Source: Neobacillus endophyticus
GTDB lineage: Bacteria > Bacillota > Bacilli > Bacillales > Cytobacillaceae
DNA length: 64,000 nt
NCBI RefSeq assembly: GCF_013248975.1
Contig: NZ_JABRWH010000001.1
Span: 806,001-870,000 of the forward strand
Direction: 5' to 3'
Position numbers and translations under genes: made by a program. The notes beneath the pieces were generated by a model. The model was not told the DNA's origin. It ran no database searches and was given only the letters and a program-made list of their open reading frames with translations. This document shows positions 8,098-17,677 of this stretch, piece after piece (position 1 is the first letter of the stretch; each line of letters begins with the position of its first letter).

Positions 8098-8964
8098 CTA
8101 CGCTCGTTTGAAACCCTCTCCAAGAACTTCAGCAGCATCCATTACGACAACAAATGCCGACGGATCAATGTTCTTCACCAATTGTTTCAATTTCGTGAAC
8201 TCCGTTTGGTCAACTACACACATCAAAACCGGTCGCTCGTGATCTGTGAAACCACCATATGCTGATAATTTTGTTACGCCTCGGTCAATTTTATGCAAAA
8301 TTCCTTCGCGTACATCTTCTTGTTTATTTGTAATAATCATTGCCATTTTGGAATGTCCAAAGCCTACCTGAATAAAGTCGATGGTTTTACTTGTCACATA
8401 TAAACCAATTATGGCATATAAAGCTTTTTCAATATCAAACACAACTGCAGCAGTTAATACGATCAGGCCGTCAATCATGACGACACATCTTCCAAGTGTA
8501 AAGCCTGTATATTTATGGATGATTTGCGCCGCAAGGTCTGTTCCCCCGGTTGAGGCTTTTCCTCTGAAAACAATCCCAAGCCCAAGGCCAACACCGATGC
8601 CGCCAAACAAGGCTGCAAGCAGTGCATTGTGCGTCCATGGCTGCAAATCACTTGTTAAAAAAACGACAAGCGGCAGAAATATTGTTCCCACTAACGTTTT
8701 CATACCAAATTGTTTACCAAGAAAAACGACTCCCGCGATAAATAACGGAATGTTGAATGCCCATTGCACATATGCTGGCTCCCAGCCAAGCACTGACTTT
8801 AAAATGGTACTGATTCCGCTCACTCCGCCTGAAGCAATACGGTTTGGCAGCAAAAACACATTAAAGGCCACGGCAATGATGGCCGACCCAATAATGACTA
8901 AAATATAGTCACTTAAAATTCGTAATCCAGGATATTTGTCTGTTAAATAGCTTATTCTAGTCAT
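8098..8964 (-). CDS. yvjA: YitT/YvjA family membrane protein
   Basis: The 288 residues have about five or six N-terminal TM helices with glycine-rich motifs (PNRIASGGVSGISTIL, FRGKASTGGTDLAAQII) typical of the YitT (DUF161) family, and a C-terminal soluble DUF2179 domain (about 200-285). The substrate is not established for this family. Synteny cccB-yvjA-prfB is as in B. subtilis. ATG 8964 starts MTRISYLTDKYPG, preceded by GAGGGGAACGT. Confidence 0.85.
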   Translation of the reverse strand: MTRISYLTDKYPGLRILSDYILVIIGSAIIAVAFNVFLLPNRIASGGVSGISTILKSVLGWEPAYVQWAFNIPLFIAGVVFLGKQFGMKTLVGTIFLPLVVFLTSDLQPWTHNALLAALFGGIGVGLGLGIVFRGKASTGGTDLAAQIIHKYTGFTLGRCVVMIDGLIVLTAAVVFDIEKALYAIIGLYVTSKTIDFIQVGFGHSKMAMIITNKQEDVREGILHKIDRGVTKLSAYGGFTDHERPVLMCVVDQTEFTKLKQLVKNIDPSAFVVVMDAAEVLGEGFKRA

Positions 8965-9146
8965 GATACGTTCCCCTCTGATTATTTCAACCTAACCGAA
9001 AGTGAGTATAGCATGGTAAAAATACGGTGTAAACGGCATCGATTTCCCGCGATAAAGGGATAAAATTATTATTAGATTTTCCCTTATACAGCACTTTCAT
9101 GAAGCAGGCCGTAAAATATTTTACCGATATAATTTATCCCTCAAAA

Positions 9147-9180
9147 AAAAAACGCCTTTGCCGATATACAGCAAAGGCTC
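9147..9180 (-). terminator. Terminator downstream of prfB
   Basis: GCCTTTGC pairs with GCAAAGGC over a 9-nt loop, followed by G and a run of T on the minus strand. Confidence 0.85.
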
Positions 9181-9189
9181 ACATACAAA

Positions 9190-10291
9190 TTATGAAATTC
9201 TTGAACGCAAATAAGCATTGATAAATTGATCAACTTCCCCGTCCATTACGGCTTGAACGTTGCCAGTTTCAACATTTGTACGGTGGTCCTTGACCATCGA
9301 ATAAGGATGGAATACGTACGAACGAATTTGACTGCCCCAACCGATTTCCTTTTGCTCGCCTCGGATTTCCGCTAATGCCTTCTCCTTCTCTTCCATTTCT
9401 TTCTGATAAAGTTTTGCCATTAGCATTTTCATACACCGTTCACGGTTCTGAATCTGGGAACGTTCCGTCTGGCAAGAAACCACGATGCCAGTAGGGATAT
9501 GCGTGATCCTGACAGCCGATTCCGTTTTATTGATGTGCTGACCGCCTGCACCACTCGCACGGTACGTATCAACCTTTAAGTCTTCCGAGCGGATATCAAT
9601 TTCAACTTCATCATTAAATTCCGGCATCACATCACAGGATACGAAAGATGTATGACGGCGGCCAGAAGCATCAAATGGCGAAATCCTTACTAGGCGATGA
9701 ACGCCTTTTTCCGCCTTTAAATAGCCATAGGCATTATGGCCTTTTATAGCAAGTGTAACACTTTTAATTCCCGCTTCATCCCCAGGAAGATAATCCAACG
9801 TTTCCACTTTAAAGCCCTTCTTCTCAGCCCAGCGCGTATACATTCTGAGCAGCATCTGCCCCCAATCCTGTGATTCTGTACCGCCTGCTCCAGGATGAAG
9901 CTCTAAGATCGCATTATTTCTATCATATTCCTCACTTAAAAGCAGCTGAAGCTCAAACTGGCTAAGTCGATTGGTCAGCTTCTCAAGCTCATCTTCCAGC
10001 TCCGCCTGCAGTTCAGCATCATTTTCTTCTTTTACAAGCTCATATGTTACTTCCAAATTTTCATAGGACTCATTCAGCTCATAAAACTCGTGTACCTGAT
10101 CCTTTAAACCATTTGCTTCACTTATAATAGACTGTGCTGCTTGCTGATCATTCCAAAAATCAGGCTGCAGCATAACATCATCTAACTCAGCAATTCTGGC
10201 CTCCTTATTTTCAAGGTCAAAGAGACCCCCTAAAGTCCGCTAATTTCTTAGCCGTTGTTTCCAATACATTGCGAATTTCCGCTAATTCCAT
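9190..10291 (-). CDS. prfB: Peptide chain release factor 2 (programmed +1 frameshift)
   Basis: RF2 releases peptides at UGA and UAA. Frame 0 starts at ATG 10291 after a GAAGGA site and gives 24 codons ([16 protein letters not shown], then LADFRGSL) ending at an in-frame TGA at 10217-10219. Skipping one base there gives GAC and continues to 9190, for a total of 366 residues, the B. subtilis length. Visible motifs are the stop-codon recognition tripeptide SPF (in [12 protein letters not shown]) and the catalytic GGQ ([15 protein letters not shown]). An annotation starting at MLQPDFWND (10173) would miss about 39 residues. Its strand is opposite to that of secA. Confidence 0.97.
10215..10230 (-). 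promoter_or_regulatory. prfB autoregulatory frameshift site
   Basis: On the minus strand AGGGGG is followed after TCT by CTT-TGA-C. This is the classic RF2 arrangement: an internal Shine-Dalgarno-like stretch, the slippery CTT Leu codon and the RF2-specific stop TGA followed by C. Low RF2 favours the +1 shift and so more RF2 synthesis. Confidence 0.95.
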
Positions 10292-10588
10292 TTCCTTCAC
10301 CTCTATATAAATTTGCCGCTAGTCGATTGATGCAAAAATCAACAGCAACGTTTAATGTTTTAAAAATAATCATGGCTCTAGTGTAGTTTATTCATCCCAT
10401 CACTTATAAGTACTAACCCATTATAACGTGAGCACCGGCAAAATATCAAAAGTTGTTCAAAAGAAATGCGGAATGACTTCGATATTTTTTTAGTATAACC
10501 GATATGTTTCTGTTAAAAATGGTACTATTAGAATAGAAACTTCGACATTAATAATGTTTAAATAGAGAATTAAAGGAGTCTAAGTGAG

Positions 10589-11728
10589 ATGGAGAAAATA
10601 AACCGGAATGATCAATGCCCATGCGGAAGCGGCAAAAAGTATAAAAAGTGCTGCGGTGCGAATGAGGCGATTTCGATTAACCAAATCATTGAAAAGGAAA
10701 TGGACGAACTGCAAAAACTGGTTACCCATTTTGCCTTTTATCAATTTGAAAGTGAGCTGGAAGACGACTTTGCAGATTTTGAGGAATTCTTTTCCTTTGA
10801 AGATGAAGAAGAAAGACAATTCTATGAGATCATCCATGCGATCTGGTTTTCCCTATTTGTTCAGTTAGAAGATGGAGAAACCATCATAGAAAAATATATT
10901 CAAGCTGAAGCAAGAAAAATCAAACGGCCAAAGCTGCGGCAAATTTTACAGACTTGGGCTGATGCTAGAACGATTGTGGGAAAAATCATAAGTGTGGACG
11001 ACTATAAAATGAAAGTTGAAGACGGTTTGACGAAAGAACAGCTGGATGTGGTGATTACTGAGGACCCTATAATAATAGAAGAAGGTTCATTCTTTACTGG
11101 AATACTTGTCCCATATGAACATCAGTATCTCTTTTTTCCACAGCCGTTTGATTTACCAGAATTGGAGCCGGAAGTTGGTATATCCTTTATTAAAGATGGC
11201 AGTCTGAAAGCCGGGTTTGATTCCCCGCAAGAGTATTTGACTCAATTTTTCATGGAGATTTTAAGTGAACTGCCCATGGTCAATGGCGTGATTGAATTGG
11301 ACAAAATAGAATGGCCAGCCTCTATTTATAAAGAGGTTGTCGACATATACAAGGCAAAGCTGGAATCACTTGATTTTCCGCCTCCTGTAGTGGATGCAGG
11401 GATCGCTCTTTGGTATAGCTTTTGCCAGAAAAAACAAAAACGAATTCAAAAGCCACAGATCTATGCTGCGGCACTCCACTATCTGCTATTACTGATCATA
11501 CCTATTGAACAATCCTTTACATTTAAGGATCTGGCAACGTTGTATGGAGTTTCTGCCCGTTCTATTTCCCCTATAGTGTCAGAATTGGAGTCAGAGCTGG
11601 CGTTAGAGATTGCACAGATTGCTGGAGCCTTTCAAGATGTAGAGGAAGAAGAGGAACCTTTTGTAGTGAAAGGGACTGTGGTGGAGTTTCCAAAAGGAAG
11701 AGCGCGGAATCTGACAGATATGGATTAA
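10589..11728 (+). CDS. SEC-C metal-binding-motif protein of unknown function
   Basis: The protein has 379 residues. Residues 9-23 form a SEC-C zinc motif ([13 protein letters not shown]). An acidic helical segment follows (about 45-75, DFADFEEFFSFEDEEE) and then a long region without a recognised domain. Near the C-terminus YAAALHYLLLLIIP and FKDLATLYGVSARSISPIVSELE look like a helix-turn-helix or structural-repeat segment. The start has AAAGGAGTCTAAGTGAG in front. It lies 229 bp upstream of secA on the same strand, and its SEC-C coding DNA is almost identical to that of secA. A role near SecA or the ribosome is only a guess. Confidence 0.7.
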   Translation: MEKINRNDQCPCGSGKKYKKCCGANEAISINQIIEKEMDELQKLVTHFAFYQFESELEDDFADFEEFFSFEDEEERQFYEIIHAIWFSLFVQLEDGETIIEKYIQAEARKIKRPKLRQILQTWADARTIVGKIISVDDYKMKVEDGLTKEQLDVVITEDPIIIEEGSFFTGILVPYEHQYLFFPQPFDLPELEPEVGISFIKDGSLKAGFDSPQEYLTQFFMEILSELPMVNGVIELDKIEWPASIYKEVVDIYKAKLESLDFPPPVVDAGIALWYSFCQKKQKRIQKPQIYAAALHYLLLLIIPIEQSFTFKDLATLYGVSARSISPIVSELESELALEIAQIAGAFQDVEEEEEPFVVKGTVVEFPKGRARNLTDMD

Positions 11729-11752
11729 GCAAATGATTGTACCATATTTGAA

Positions 11753-11795
11753 TAAAAAACTGAGCGGGAACTGAACTCCTACTCAGTTTTTTATT
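11753..11795 (+). terminator. Terminator downstream of the SEC-C gene
   Basis: AAAAAACTGAG pairs with CTCAGTTTTTT around a 17-nt loop. A and T runs on both sides would let it work in either direction. Confidence 0.8.
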
Positions 11796-11957
11796 CTTTA
11801 TCTTACCGGTCAAAGCGTTATAATATTAAGATGACAAAATTTTCTTCTCTTTTAACAAAATTGGCACTGAACAAGCGGAAGTGGTAATATGAAAATGAAT
11901 CAGTGTATTTAATTGGATTTTTTATTAGTAATGAGATAAAGGAGCGTTCATCATAAT

Positions 11958-14468
11958 ATGGGGATTTTAAATAAAGTATTTGATTTGAATAAACGTGAGC
12001 TGAAACGGCTCGAAAAGATGACTTCACAAATCGACGCCCTTGCATCGAATATGGAAAAGCTGTCGGACGATCAGCTTCGTGAAAAAACGGAAGAGTTCAA
12101 AGCCCGTTACCAAAAAGGGGAAACGTTGGATGATCTCCTTGTTGAAGCATTTGCCGTCGTACGCGAAGGAGCCCGCCGTATCCTTGGCCTATACCCATAC
12201 CGTGTTCAGTTAATGGGGGGGATTACTCTCCATGAAGGAAATATAGCCGAGATGAAGACTGGGGAAGGTAAAACGTTAACATCTACGATGCCGGTTTATT
12301 TGAATGCTCTTTCCGGCAAAGGCGTTCACGTTGTAACAGTTAACGAATACCTGGCAAGCCGCGACGCCGGCCAAATGGGTGAGCTCTATGAATTTCTGGG
12401 CTTAACGGTTGGATTAAATTTAAATAGCATGGATAGTGCTGAAAAGCAGGCTGCCTATGCAGCAGATATTACTTACGGAACAAATAACGAATTTGGGTTC
12501 GATTATTTAAGGGATAACATGGTCCTCTATAAGGAACAAAAAGTGCAGCGCCCACTTTTCTTTGCGGTAGTCGATGAAGTTGACTCCATTTTGATTGATG
12601 AGGCGCGGACACCGTTAATTATCTCCGGTTCAGCCCAAAAATCAACCGTTCTTTACATACAGGCTAACGCCTTTGTCCGGACTCTGACAAAGGACGTTGA
12701 TTATACGTACGATGAAAAAACAAAGTCTGTCATGCTGACGGAAGAAGGGATCAGCAAAGCGGAAAAAGGCTTTGGCATTGAAAATCTTTTTGACATTTCG
12801 CATGTTACATTAAACCACCATATTAATGAAGCGCTAAAAGCAAATGTCACAATGCACCGAGACGTAGATTATGTCGTGCAGGACGGCGAAATTGTTATCG
12901 TAGACCAATTTACCGGACGCCTTATGAAGGGCCGCCGATACAGCGAAGGCTTGCACCAGGCGATTGAAGCGAAGGAAGGCGTCGAAATTCAGAATGAAAG
13001 CATGACAATGGCGACGATCACCTTCCAAAACTACTTCCGGATGTATGAGAAATTATCCGGTATGACTGGAACAGCCAAAACAGAAGAGGAAGAATTCCGT
13101 AACATTTATAATATGAATGTTATCGTGATTCCAACAAACCGGCCAGTTGTTCGCGATGACCGTGCGGATTTAATCTATGCCTCAATGGAAGGCAAGTTTA
13201 ACGCGGTAGTGGAAGATATCGTTCAAAGGAATCTTGTTAACCAGCCGGTGCTTGTAGGTACGGTTGCTATCGAAACCTCCGAATTGATTTCGAGAATGTT
13301 GTTGAAAAAAGGGATTAAACATAACGTGTTAAACGCCAAAAACCATGCACGCGAGGCAGATATCATTGCAGAAGCAGGTCAAAAGGGTGCAGTTACCATT
13401 GCAACCAACATGGCCGGCCGGGGTACGGATATTAAACTCGGCGATGGTGTTAAGGAATTGGGCGGACTTGCTGTTATCGGTACAGAACGCCACGAAAGCC
13501 GACGAATTGACAATCAGCTACGCGGACGTTCTGGCCGCCAAGGGGATCCAGGGATTACCCAGTTCTATTTATCAATGGAAGATGAATTAATGCGCCGTTT
13601 CGGTTCTGATAATATGAAATCCATGATGCAGCGACTTGGCATGGATGATACTCAGCCTATTCAAAGTAAAATGGTTTCAAGGGCTGTAGAATCCGCGCAG
13701 AAACGGGTTGAGGGAAATAACTTCGATGCCCGGAAGCAGCTGCTTCAATATGATGATGTACTCCGCCAACAAAGGGAAATTATTTACAAGCAGCGGGATG
13801 AAGTGTTAGAGTCTGAAAACCTTCGTGAAATCGTACAAAACATGATTCTGCACTCGATTCAGCGCAATGTTGATGCCCATACACCGCGTCATGAGGACGA
13901 GGAATCTTGGAATCTTAAAGGAATGGTTGATTACGCTCACGCTAATCTTCTTCCTGAAGGTGATATTACAGAAGATGATTTGCGCGGCAAAGATCCGGAG
14001 GAAATGGTGGAAACCATTTATTCAAAAGTGAAAGAACGCTATGAGGAAAAAGAACAGCTTCTGTATCCGGAACAAATGCGCGAGTTTGAAAAAGTTGTAA
14101 CGCTTCGCGCAGTAGATTCGAAATGGATTGACCATATTGATGCTATGGATCACCTGCGACAAGGTATTCATTTACGCGCTTATGGACAAATTGACCCGCT
14201 TCGTGAATACCAACATGAAGGCTTCGCGATGTTTGAGTCCATGATTGAAGCAATCGAAGATGAGACCGCCATGTATATTATGAAAGCAGAAATTCGCAAT
14301 AATCTTGAGCGCCAGGAGGTTGCACAAGGACAAGCGGTAAATCCGAAGGAAGACGGAGAATCTGTGAAAAAGCAACCAAAAGTGAACAAAGACAACGTTG
14401 GCCGTAATGCGCCATGCCCATGCGGCAGCGGCAAAAAGTATAAAAATTGCCACGGAGCAACGATGTAA
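11958..14468 (+). CDS. secA: Preprotein translocase ATPase SecA
   Basis: Full-length SecA of 836 residues. It has the Walker A-like MKTGEGKT (about 100-107), [13 protein letters not shown] (Walker B, about 206-218), a PPXD insertion, the second helicase half with [10 protein letters not shown] and the [21 protein letters not shown] arginine-finger region. The C-terminal zinc SEC-C motif [14 protein letters not shown] contacts SecB or the ribosome in family members. The protein drives secretion through SecYEG. The start ATG follows GATAAAGGAGCG. In B. subtilis, secA and prfB run in the same direction as yvyD; here secA points the other way. Confidence 0.98.
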   Translation: MGILNKVFDLNKRELKRLEKMTSQIDALASNMEKLSDDQLREKTEEFKARYQKGETLDDLLVEAFAVVREGARRILGLYPYRVQLMGGITLHEGNIAEMKTGEGKTLTSTMPVYLNALSGKGVHVVTVNEYLASRDAGQMGELYEFLGLTVGLNLNSMDSAEKQAAYAADITYGTNNEFGFDYLRDNMVLYKEQKVQRPLFFAVVDEVDSILIDEARTPLIISGSAQKSTVLYIQANAFVRTLTKDVDYTYDEKTKSVMLTEEGISKAEKGFGIENLFDISHVTLNHHINEALKANVTMHRDVDYVVQDGEIVIVDQFTGRLMKGRRYSEGLHQAIEAKEGVEIQNESMTMATITFQNYFRMYEKLSGMTGTAKTEEEEFRNIYNMNVIVIPTNRPVVRDDRADLIYASMEGKFNAVVEDIVQRNLVNQPVLVGTVAIETSELISRMLLKKGIKHNVLNAKNHAREADIIAEAGQKGAVTIATNMAGRGTDIKLGDGVKELGGLAVIGTERHESRRIDNQLRGRSGRQGDPGITQFYLSMEDELMRRFGSDNMKSMMQRLGMDDTQPIQSKMVSRAVESAQKRVEGNNFDARKQLLQYDDVLRQQREIIYKQRDEVLESENLREIVQNMILHSIQRNVDAHTPRHEDEESWNLKGMVDYAHANLLPEGDITEDDLRGKDPEEMVETIYSKVKERYEEKEQLLYPEQMREFEKVVTLRAVDSKWIDHIDAMDHLRQGIHLRAYGQIDPLREYQHEGFAMFESMIEAIEDETAMYIMKAEIRNNLERQEVAQGQAVNPKEDGESVKKQPKVNKDNVGRNAPCPCGSGKKYKNCHGATM

Positions 14469-14473
14469 ATTTT

Positions 14474-14504
14474 AAGCCGGGGATTTTTCCCCGGCTGTTT
14501 TGTA
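14474..14504 (+). terminator. Terminator downstream of secA
   Basis: GCCGGGGA-TTTT-TCCCCGGC followed by TGTTTTGT: an 8-bp GC-rich stem with a 4-5-nt loop. Confidence 0.85.
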
Positions 14505-14589
14505 CTTTTAATCCTATGTTTAAAAAAATGCTTAAAGATCCTCCATAGTGATTGGCGGAATGGACTTCTTATTTAATAAAAACCTTTTA

Positions 14590-14624
14590 AAAAAGTGCAG
14601 CGTTTTTTCAGCTGCACTTTTTTC
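14590..14624 (-). terminator. Terminator downstream of the DUF5667 gene
   Basis: AAAAGTGCAGC pairs with GCTGCACTTTT around a 9-nt loop, and TT follows on the minus strand. Confidence 0.85.
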
Positions 14625-14631
14625 ACATCAT

Positions 14632-16095
14632 TTAGTCATTTTCATTTCCATTGTCATTGCCATGGCCTTTGCCATTATGATTTCCGTGTTCTTCTTTTGA
14701 ACCGTTCTGATGGTCTTCATTTTCTTTTTGAGCTGCTTCAGTTTGTTTTTCAATTGCCTTTTGAGCTACTTCTGAATGTTTTCCTACTGTTTGTTGAGCT
14801 GCTTCAGTATGCTTTTCCACGGCTTTTTGTACTTCTTTTGGTTGATTTGCTGCATGACTAGTAGATCCTTCTTGATGTTTTTTCACAGTTTGAGTTTGGT
14901 TTTCTTGATCCTTCTGGTCATCTGCTTCAGTTGTTGTTGAAGTATTGACTGTTGCATTTGTATTATCTTTAACATCTGTTGTTTCGTTCTGATCATCAGC
15001 TCGGGCATTATCATCTTTTGAAGCGTCATCGGAAACTTGTCCGTTAGCTGATTGGTCCTCAACATCTTGTAATTTTTGAGCAAGATCACTATTCATTTTT
15101 CCAAGCTTCTTATCTAACTTAGCAAATGACTTTTGAATGTTTTTCATAAGAGCTTTCTGTGCAGTTGGATTTTTAACATGCTGTAATGCCGCTAATAGCG
15201 CATCAATGTTATGTGCAAGCTTGTTTTCTACTTTTGTAGCTGGTTGATCAGCTGTTTGGCTGTCAGTGCTGCCAGATTGAGTTGTTTGAGTTTGAATTTG
15301 TGTACTGCCAGTTTGACCTGTTTGTGTTGTTTGGCTTTGAGTACTGTCCGTTTGACCCGTTTGTGTTGTCTGGTTTTGAGTGCTGTTATTTTGTGTGCCT
15401 TGTGCATTAGAAAGTTGTTGGCTAGCTTGTTCTTGAGTTGCAATAGCATCTTTTAATGTCTGTTCTGCCTCTGCTGTTTTCCCTTGTGAGATTAATACGT
15501 TTGCTTCGGCAATACGTTCAGCCGCAAAATCAGCCAAAAGCTGCGCCTTTTTTGTATCATTAAATGTAAACGCTAATTGAATTTTTTCCATCATAGTTTT
15601 AACAAAGTAGAAGAAATCGCCAGGAACAAGTGATGGCGTATTTGTTCCACTTGTGTTTTGGTCTGTAGTAGAAGTACTTTGAGTTCCAGTTGTACCAGAT
15701 TGTGTTTGGCTCGTACCTGTGCTGGTTCCGGTTGTGCTTTGCGTTTGGTTAGTGCCTGTAGTGCTTCCAGTTGTGCTTTGTGTTTGGTCAGTGCCTGTAG
15801 TGCTTCCAGTTGTGCTTTGTGTTTGGTCAGTGCCTGTAGTGCTTCCAGTTGTGCTTTGTGTTTGGTCAGTGCCTGTAGTGCTTCCAGTTGTGCTTTGTGT
15901 TTGAGCTGAAGTTGTAGCTGTAGTGGTTGTTGAAGTTCCGCTTTGCGTTTGATCCACAGGGGAACTAGTTGTATTAGTCGTTGTCCCAGTTGTTGTGTTT
16001 GTATCTGCGAAGGCTGCTCCTGCACCTAATGAGAAAATAACGGATGATGCCAGCACGCTGCTAGTTACTACATGTACAATTTTTCTGCGTTTCAT
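14632..16095 (-). CDS. Secreted low-complexity protein with DUF5667 domain
   Basis: The protein has 487 residues from ATG 16095, which follows AGGGGGAATCATTCT; the frame opens further upstream at 16128 without a good site. A signal peptide (about 1-30, ending AAFADTN) leads into a Thr/Ser/Gln/Gly-rich stalk with near-perfect tandem 13-residue repeats (TGTDQTQSTTGST type). Next is a DUF5667 domain (LVPGDFFYFVKTMMEKIQLAF, KKAQLLADFAAERIAEANVL), another T/Q/S-rich region, a short helical domain and an E/H/N/K-rich tail ending NGKGHGNDNGNEND. No enzyme motif or anchor is seen. It is probably an envelope or matrix protein; function unknown. Confidence 0.75.
   Translation of the reverse strand: MKRRKIVHVVTSSVLASSVIFSLGAGAAFADTNTTTGTTTNTTSSPVDQTQSGTSTTTTATTSAQTQSTTGSTTGTDQTQSTTGSTTGTDQTQSTTGSTTGTDQTQSTTGSTTGTNQTQSTTGTSTGTSQTQSGTTGTQSTSTTDQNTSGTNTPSLVPGDFFYFVKTMMEKIQLAFTFNDTKKAQLLADFAAERIAEANVLISQGKTAEAEQTLKDAIATQEQASQQLSNAQGTQNNSTQNQTTQTGQTDSTQSQTTQTGQTGSTQIQTQTTQSGSTDSQTADQPATKVENKLAHNIDALLAALQHVKNPTAQKALMKNIQKSFAKLDKKLGKMNSDLAQKLQDVEDQSANGQVSDDASKDDNARADDQNETTDVKDNTNATVNTSTTTEADDQKDQENQTQTVKKHQEGSTSHAANQPKEVQKAVEKHTEAAQQTVGKHSEVAQKAIEKQTEAAQKENEDHQNGSKEEHGNHNGKGHGNDNGNEND
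15715..15905. repeat. 39-bp tandem repeat inside the DUF5667 gene
   Basis: Units start at 15754, 15793, 15832 and 15871. The first three are identical over 39 bp, the fourth is cut short by the next segment, and a diverged unit precedes them from 15715. The unit encodes 13 residues and keeps frame. Near-zero divergence at DNA level points to recent expansion. Confidence 0.9.
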
Positions 16096-16239
16096 AGAAT
16101 GATTCCCCCTGATAAAGTAATTTTTCACTTAAAGACTACGTCGATAAAAATCACTTTATGTCGGTGTGGAGAAAAAAATATATTTGGTAAAAAAATCCCT
16201 TTTACCTCAATCGGGAGTGGAAATCAATTTTAATGCAAG

Positions 16240-16278
16240 AAAAAAGCCGCTCCGAATATAGAAACGGAACGGCTTTCA
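16240..16278 (-). terminator. Terminator downstream of hpf
   Basis: AAAGCCGTTCCG pairs with CGGAGCGGCTTT, followed by TTT on the minus strand. Confidence 0.85.
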
Positions 16279-16291
16279 CATAGCCTTAATA

Positions 16292-16837
16292 TTAATGAGC
16301 TTCGATTAAGCCATAACGGCCATCTTTACGTTTGTAAACAACATTTGTCCGATTTGTGTCGGAATTGGTAAATACATAAAAATTATGTCCCAGCATGTTC
16401 ATTTGTAAGATAGCTTCTTCACTGTCCATAGGCTTTAGGTCAAAGCGCTTAGTACGGACTACTTCAAGATCGTCATCTTCCTCATGAATTTCTGTTTGAT
16501 CAGAAGTTGTAAATGTGATTGGAAAGTTTCCTTTATCACGGAATTTGCGGTTAACCTTTGTTTTGTGCTTACGGATCTGTCTTTCTAACTTATCTGTAAT
16601 CAGGTCAATCGCTGCATACATATCTACATTGGTTTCTTCAGCACGTAAAACCAAGTGTGGCAGCGGAATGGTTACCTCTACCTTCGATGTTTTATCTTGA
16701 TTGAATCTAAGATTCACATTTACTTTGGAATCAGGTGCTTCCGTTAAATAGCGATCCAATTTAGAAATTTTCTTTTCCACATATTCTCTGATTGCTGGAG
16801 TTACCTCAATGTTTTCGCCACGCACGTTATAGTTCAT
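16292..16837 (-). CDS. hpf: Long-form ribosome hibernation promoting factor
   Basis: The 181 residues have two parts: the N-terminal S30AE/YfiA domain (about 1-105, MNYNVRGENIEVTPAIREYVEKKISKLD) that sits in the 30S decoding channel, and a C-terminal dimerisation domain (about 120-181, KRFDLKPMDSEEAILQMNMLGHNFYVF) that joins two ribosomes into 100S particles. This is the YvyD type of Firmicutes. The start has AAGGAGGAGTCCACAA in front. In B. subtilis it lies next to secA and is induced by SigB and SigH; a SigH-like promoter is visible here upstream. Confidence 0.96.
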   Translation of the reverse strand: MNYNVRGENIEVTPAIREYVEKKISKLDRYLTEAPDSKVNVNLRFNQDKTSKVEVTIPLPHLVLRAEETNVDMYAAIDLITDKLERQIRKHKTKVNRKFRDKGNFPITFTTSDQTEIHEEDDDLEVVRTKRFDLKPMDSEEAILQMNMLGHNFYVFTNSDTNRTNVVYKRKDGRYGLIEAH

Positions 16838-16875
16838 TTGTGGACTCCTCCTTTTATTAAGGCTATGTATTTACA

Positions 16876-16903
16876 TTTCTATTTTACCCTATGATAATCC
16901 TGC
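16876..16903 (-). promoter_or_regulatory. Possible SigH-type promoter of hpf
   Basis: On the minus strand GCAGGATTA fits the SigH -35 consensus (RnAGGAwww). ATAGAAA, 12 bp later, fits the -10 consensus (RnnGAAT) with one mismatch, 39 bp before the hpf start codon. GGGTAA between them also resembles a SigB -10, but no good SigB -35 is seen. This is pattern matching only. Confidence 0.4.
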
Positions 16904-17101
16904 TAAGTCAGGATAAATTTTTTGTCGATTTATTGACAAAACCATCGGGATAATAGTGTCAATTACTCTGTTATCTTTGATAACATTTGGATATTTTTGT
17001 TAAAATTAATGTTTACCCATTTTTTTCTCAGGACAATTTCCCGTGTAAATACTCTCTGAATAAGGTAAACCGATGTGAAATTGAAGGAGGATGCCCAATC
17101 A

Positions 17102-17590
17102 ATGACTCAAGAAGAAAGAAAACCGCTTGCCTGGCATGAGACACTGGAATTGCATGAATTGGTTGCCTTCCAATCAATTGGGTTAATGAAGTTAAAAATG
17201 TCGATTAATCAGGTTACAGATTCCGAATTAAAGGAGCTTTATCGAAAATCTATTCATGACCTTGAAGGCAACCTTAAAGAATTATTGCGATTTTATCCAT
17301 CGGCCCAAGGATTTCAGCCCCGTGATGATGAATCTCGTCAAGATATGGGGTTTTTCGCCGGTGATCTTCTTGGACTATCCAAAACGCTGGTGCGAAATCT
17401 TGCGGGTGCCATCACTGAAACAGCCACTCCTGCCTTAAGAAAGACCTTAACTAACCAATTAATGGGAGCTATTCATGGCCATGAAAGAGTCTTTAACTAC
17501 ATGCATAGGCATGGCTATTACCCAGCATATGACCTAGGACACCTGCTCGGCCACGACATGGAGATGGCCCAAACAGCCCTGAATATGTAA
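17102..17590 (+). CDS. Spore coat protein, CotF family
   Basis: The 162 residues from ATG 17102, which follows GAAGGAGGATGCCCAATCA, match the Coat F domain, an all-helical ferritin-like fold: WHETLELHELVAFQSIGLMKLK, then DSELKELYRKSIHDLEGNLKELL and ERVFNYMHRHGYYPAYDLGHLLGHD. The frame also opens with ATG at 17075, but that start lies before the ribosome binding site. It is expected in the spore coat or mother cell. It occupies the place where B. subtilis carries the flgM-flgK-hag-fliD flagellar block, between hpf and comF. Confidence 0.8.
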   Translation: MTQEERKPLAWHETLELHELVAFQSIGLMKLKMSINQVTDSELKELYRKSIHDLEGNLKELLRFYPSAQGFQPRDDESRQDMGFFAGDLLGLSKTLVRNLAGAITETATPALRKTLTNQLMGAIHGHERVFNYMHRHGYYPAYDLGHLLGHDMEMAQTALNM

Positions 17591-17595
17591 AATAC

Positions 17596-17627
17596 AAGGC
17601 GGACATTTTTATATGCCGCCTTTTTGA
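17596..17627 (+). terminator. Terminator downstream of the CotF-like gene
   Basis: AAGGCGGaCA pairs with TGcCGCCTT over an 8-nt loop, followed by TTT. Confidence 0.75.
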
Positions 17628-17638
17628 CTTTGATGACC

Positions 17639-17677
17639 GTGGTGCCTGACAACGTGGTTGTGGTGCCTGACACCGTG
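17639..17677. repeat. GGTGCCTGACA direct repeat motifs
   Basis: Two copies of GTGGTGCCTGACA lie about 20 bp apart, ending CACCGTGAC right at the comFC stop. The same core forms a long perfect palindrome at 33113-33159. It looks like an intergenic repeat family of this genome. Confidence 0.6.

Noticed and set aside
9190..10173. Truncated prfB
   Set aside because: The missing N-terminus is encoded in frame 0 upstream, and the programmed frameshift site accounts for the break.
15715..15905. Possible CRISPR-like array
   Set aside because: The repeat is contiguous, without spacers, and in frame with a protein-coding gene. No cas genes are nearby.
15591..16025. Minus-strand 144-codon frame (KAQLEALQAL repeats) and plus-strand frames over the DUF5667 gene
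   Set aside because: They are alternative-frame shadows of the 39-bp tandem repeat; the chosen frame has a signal peptide, domain and ribosome binding site.
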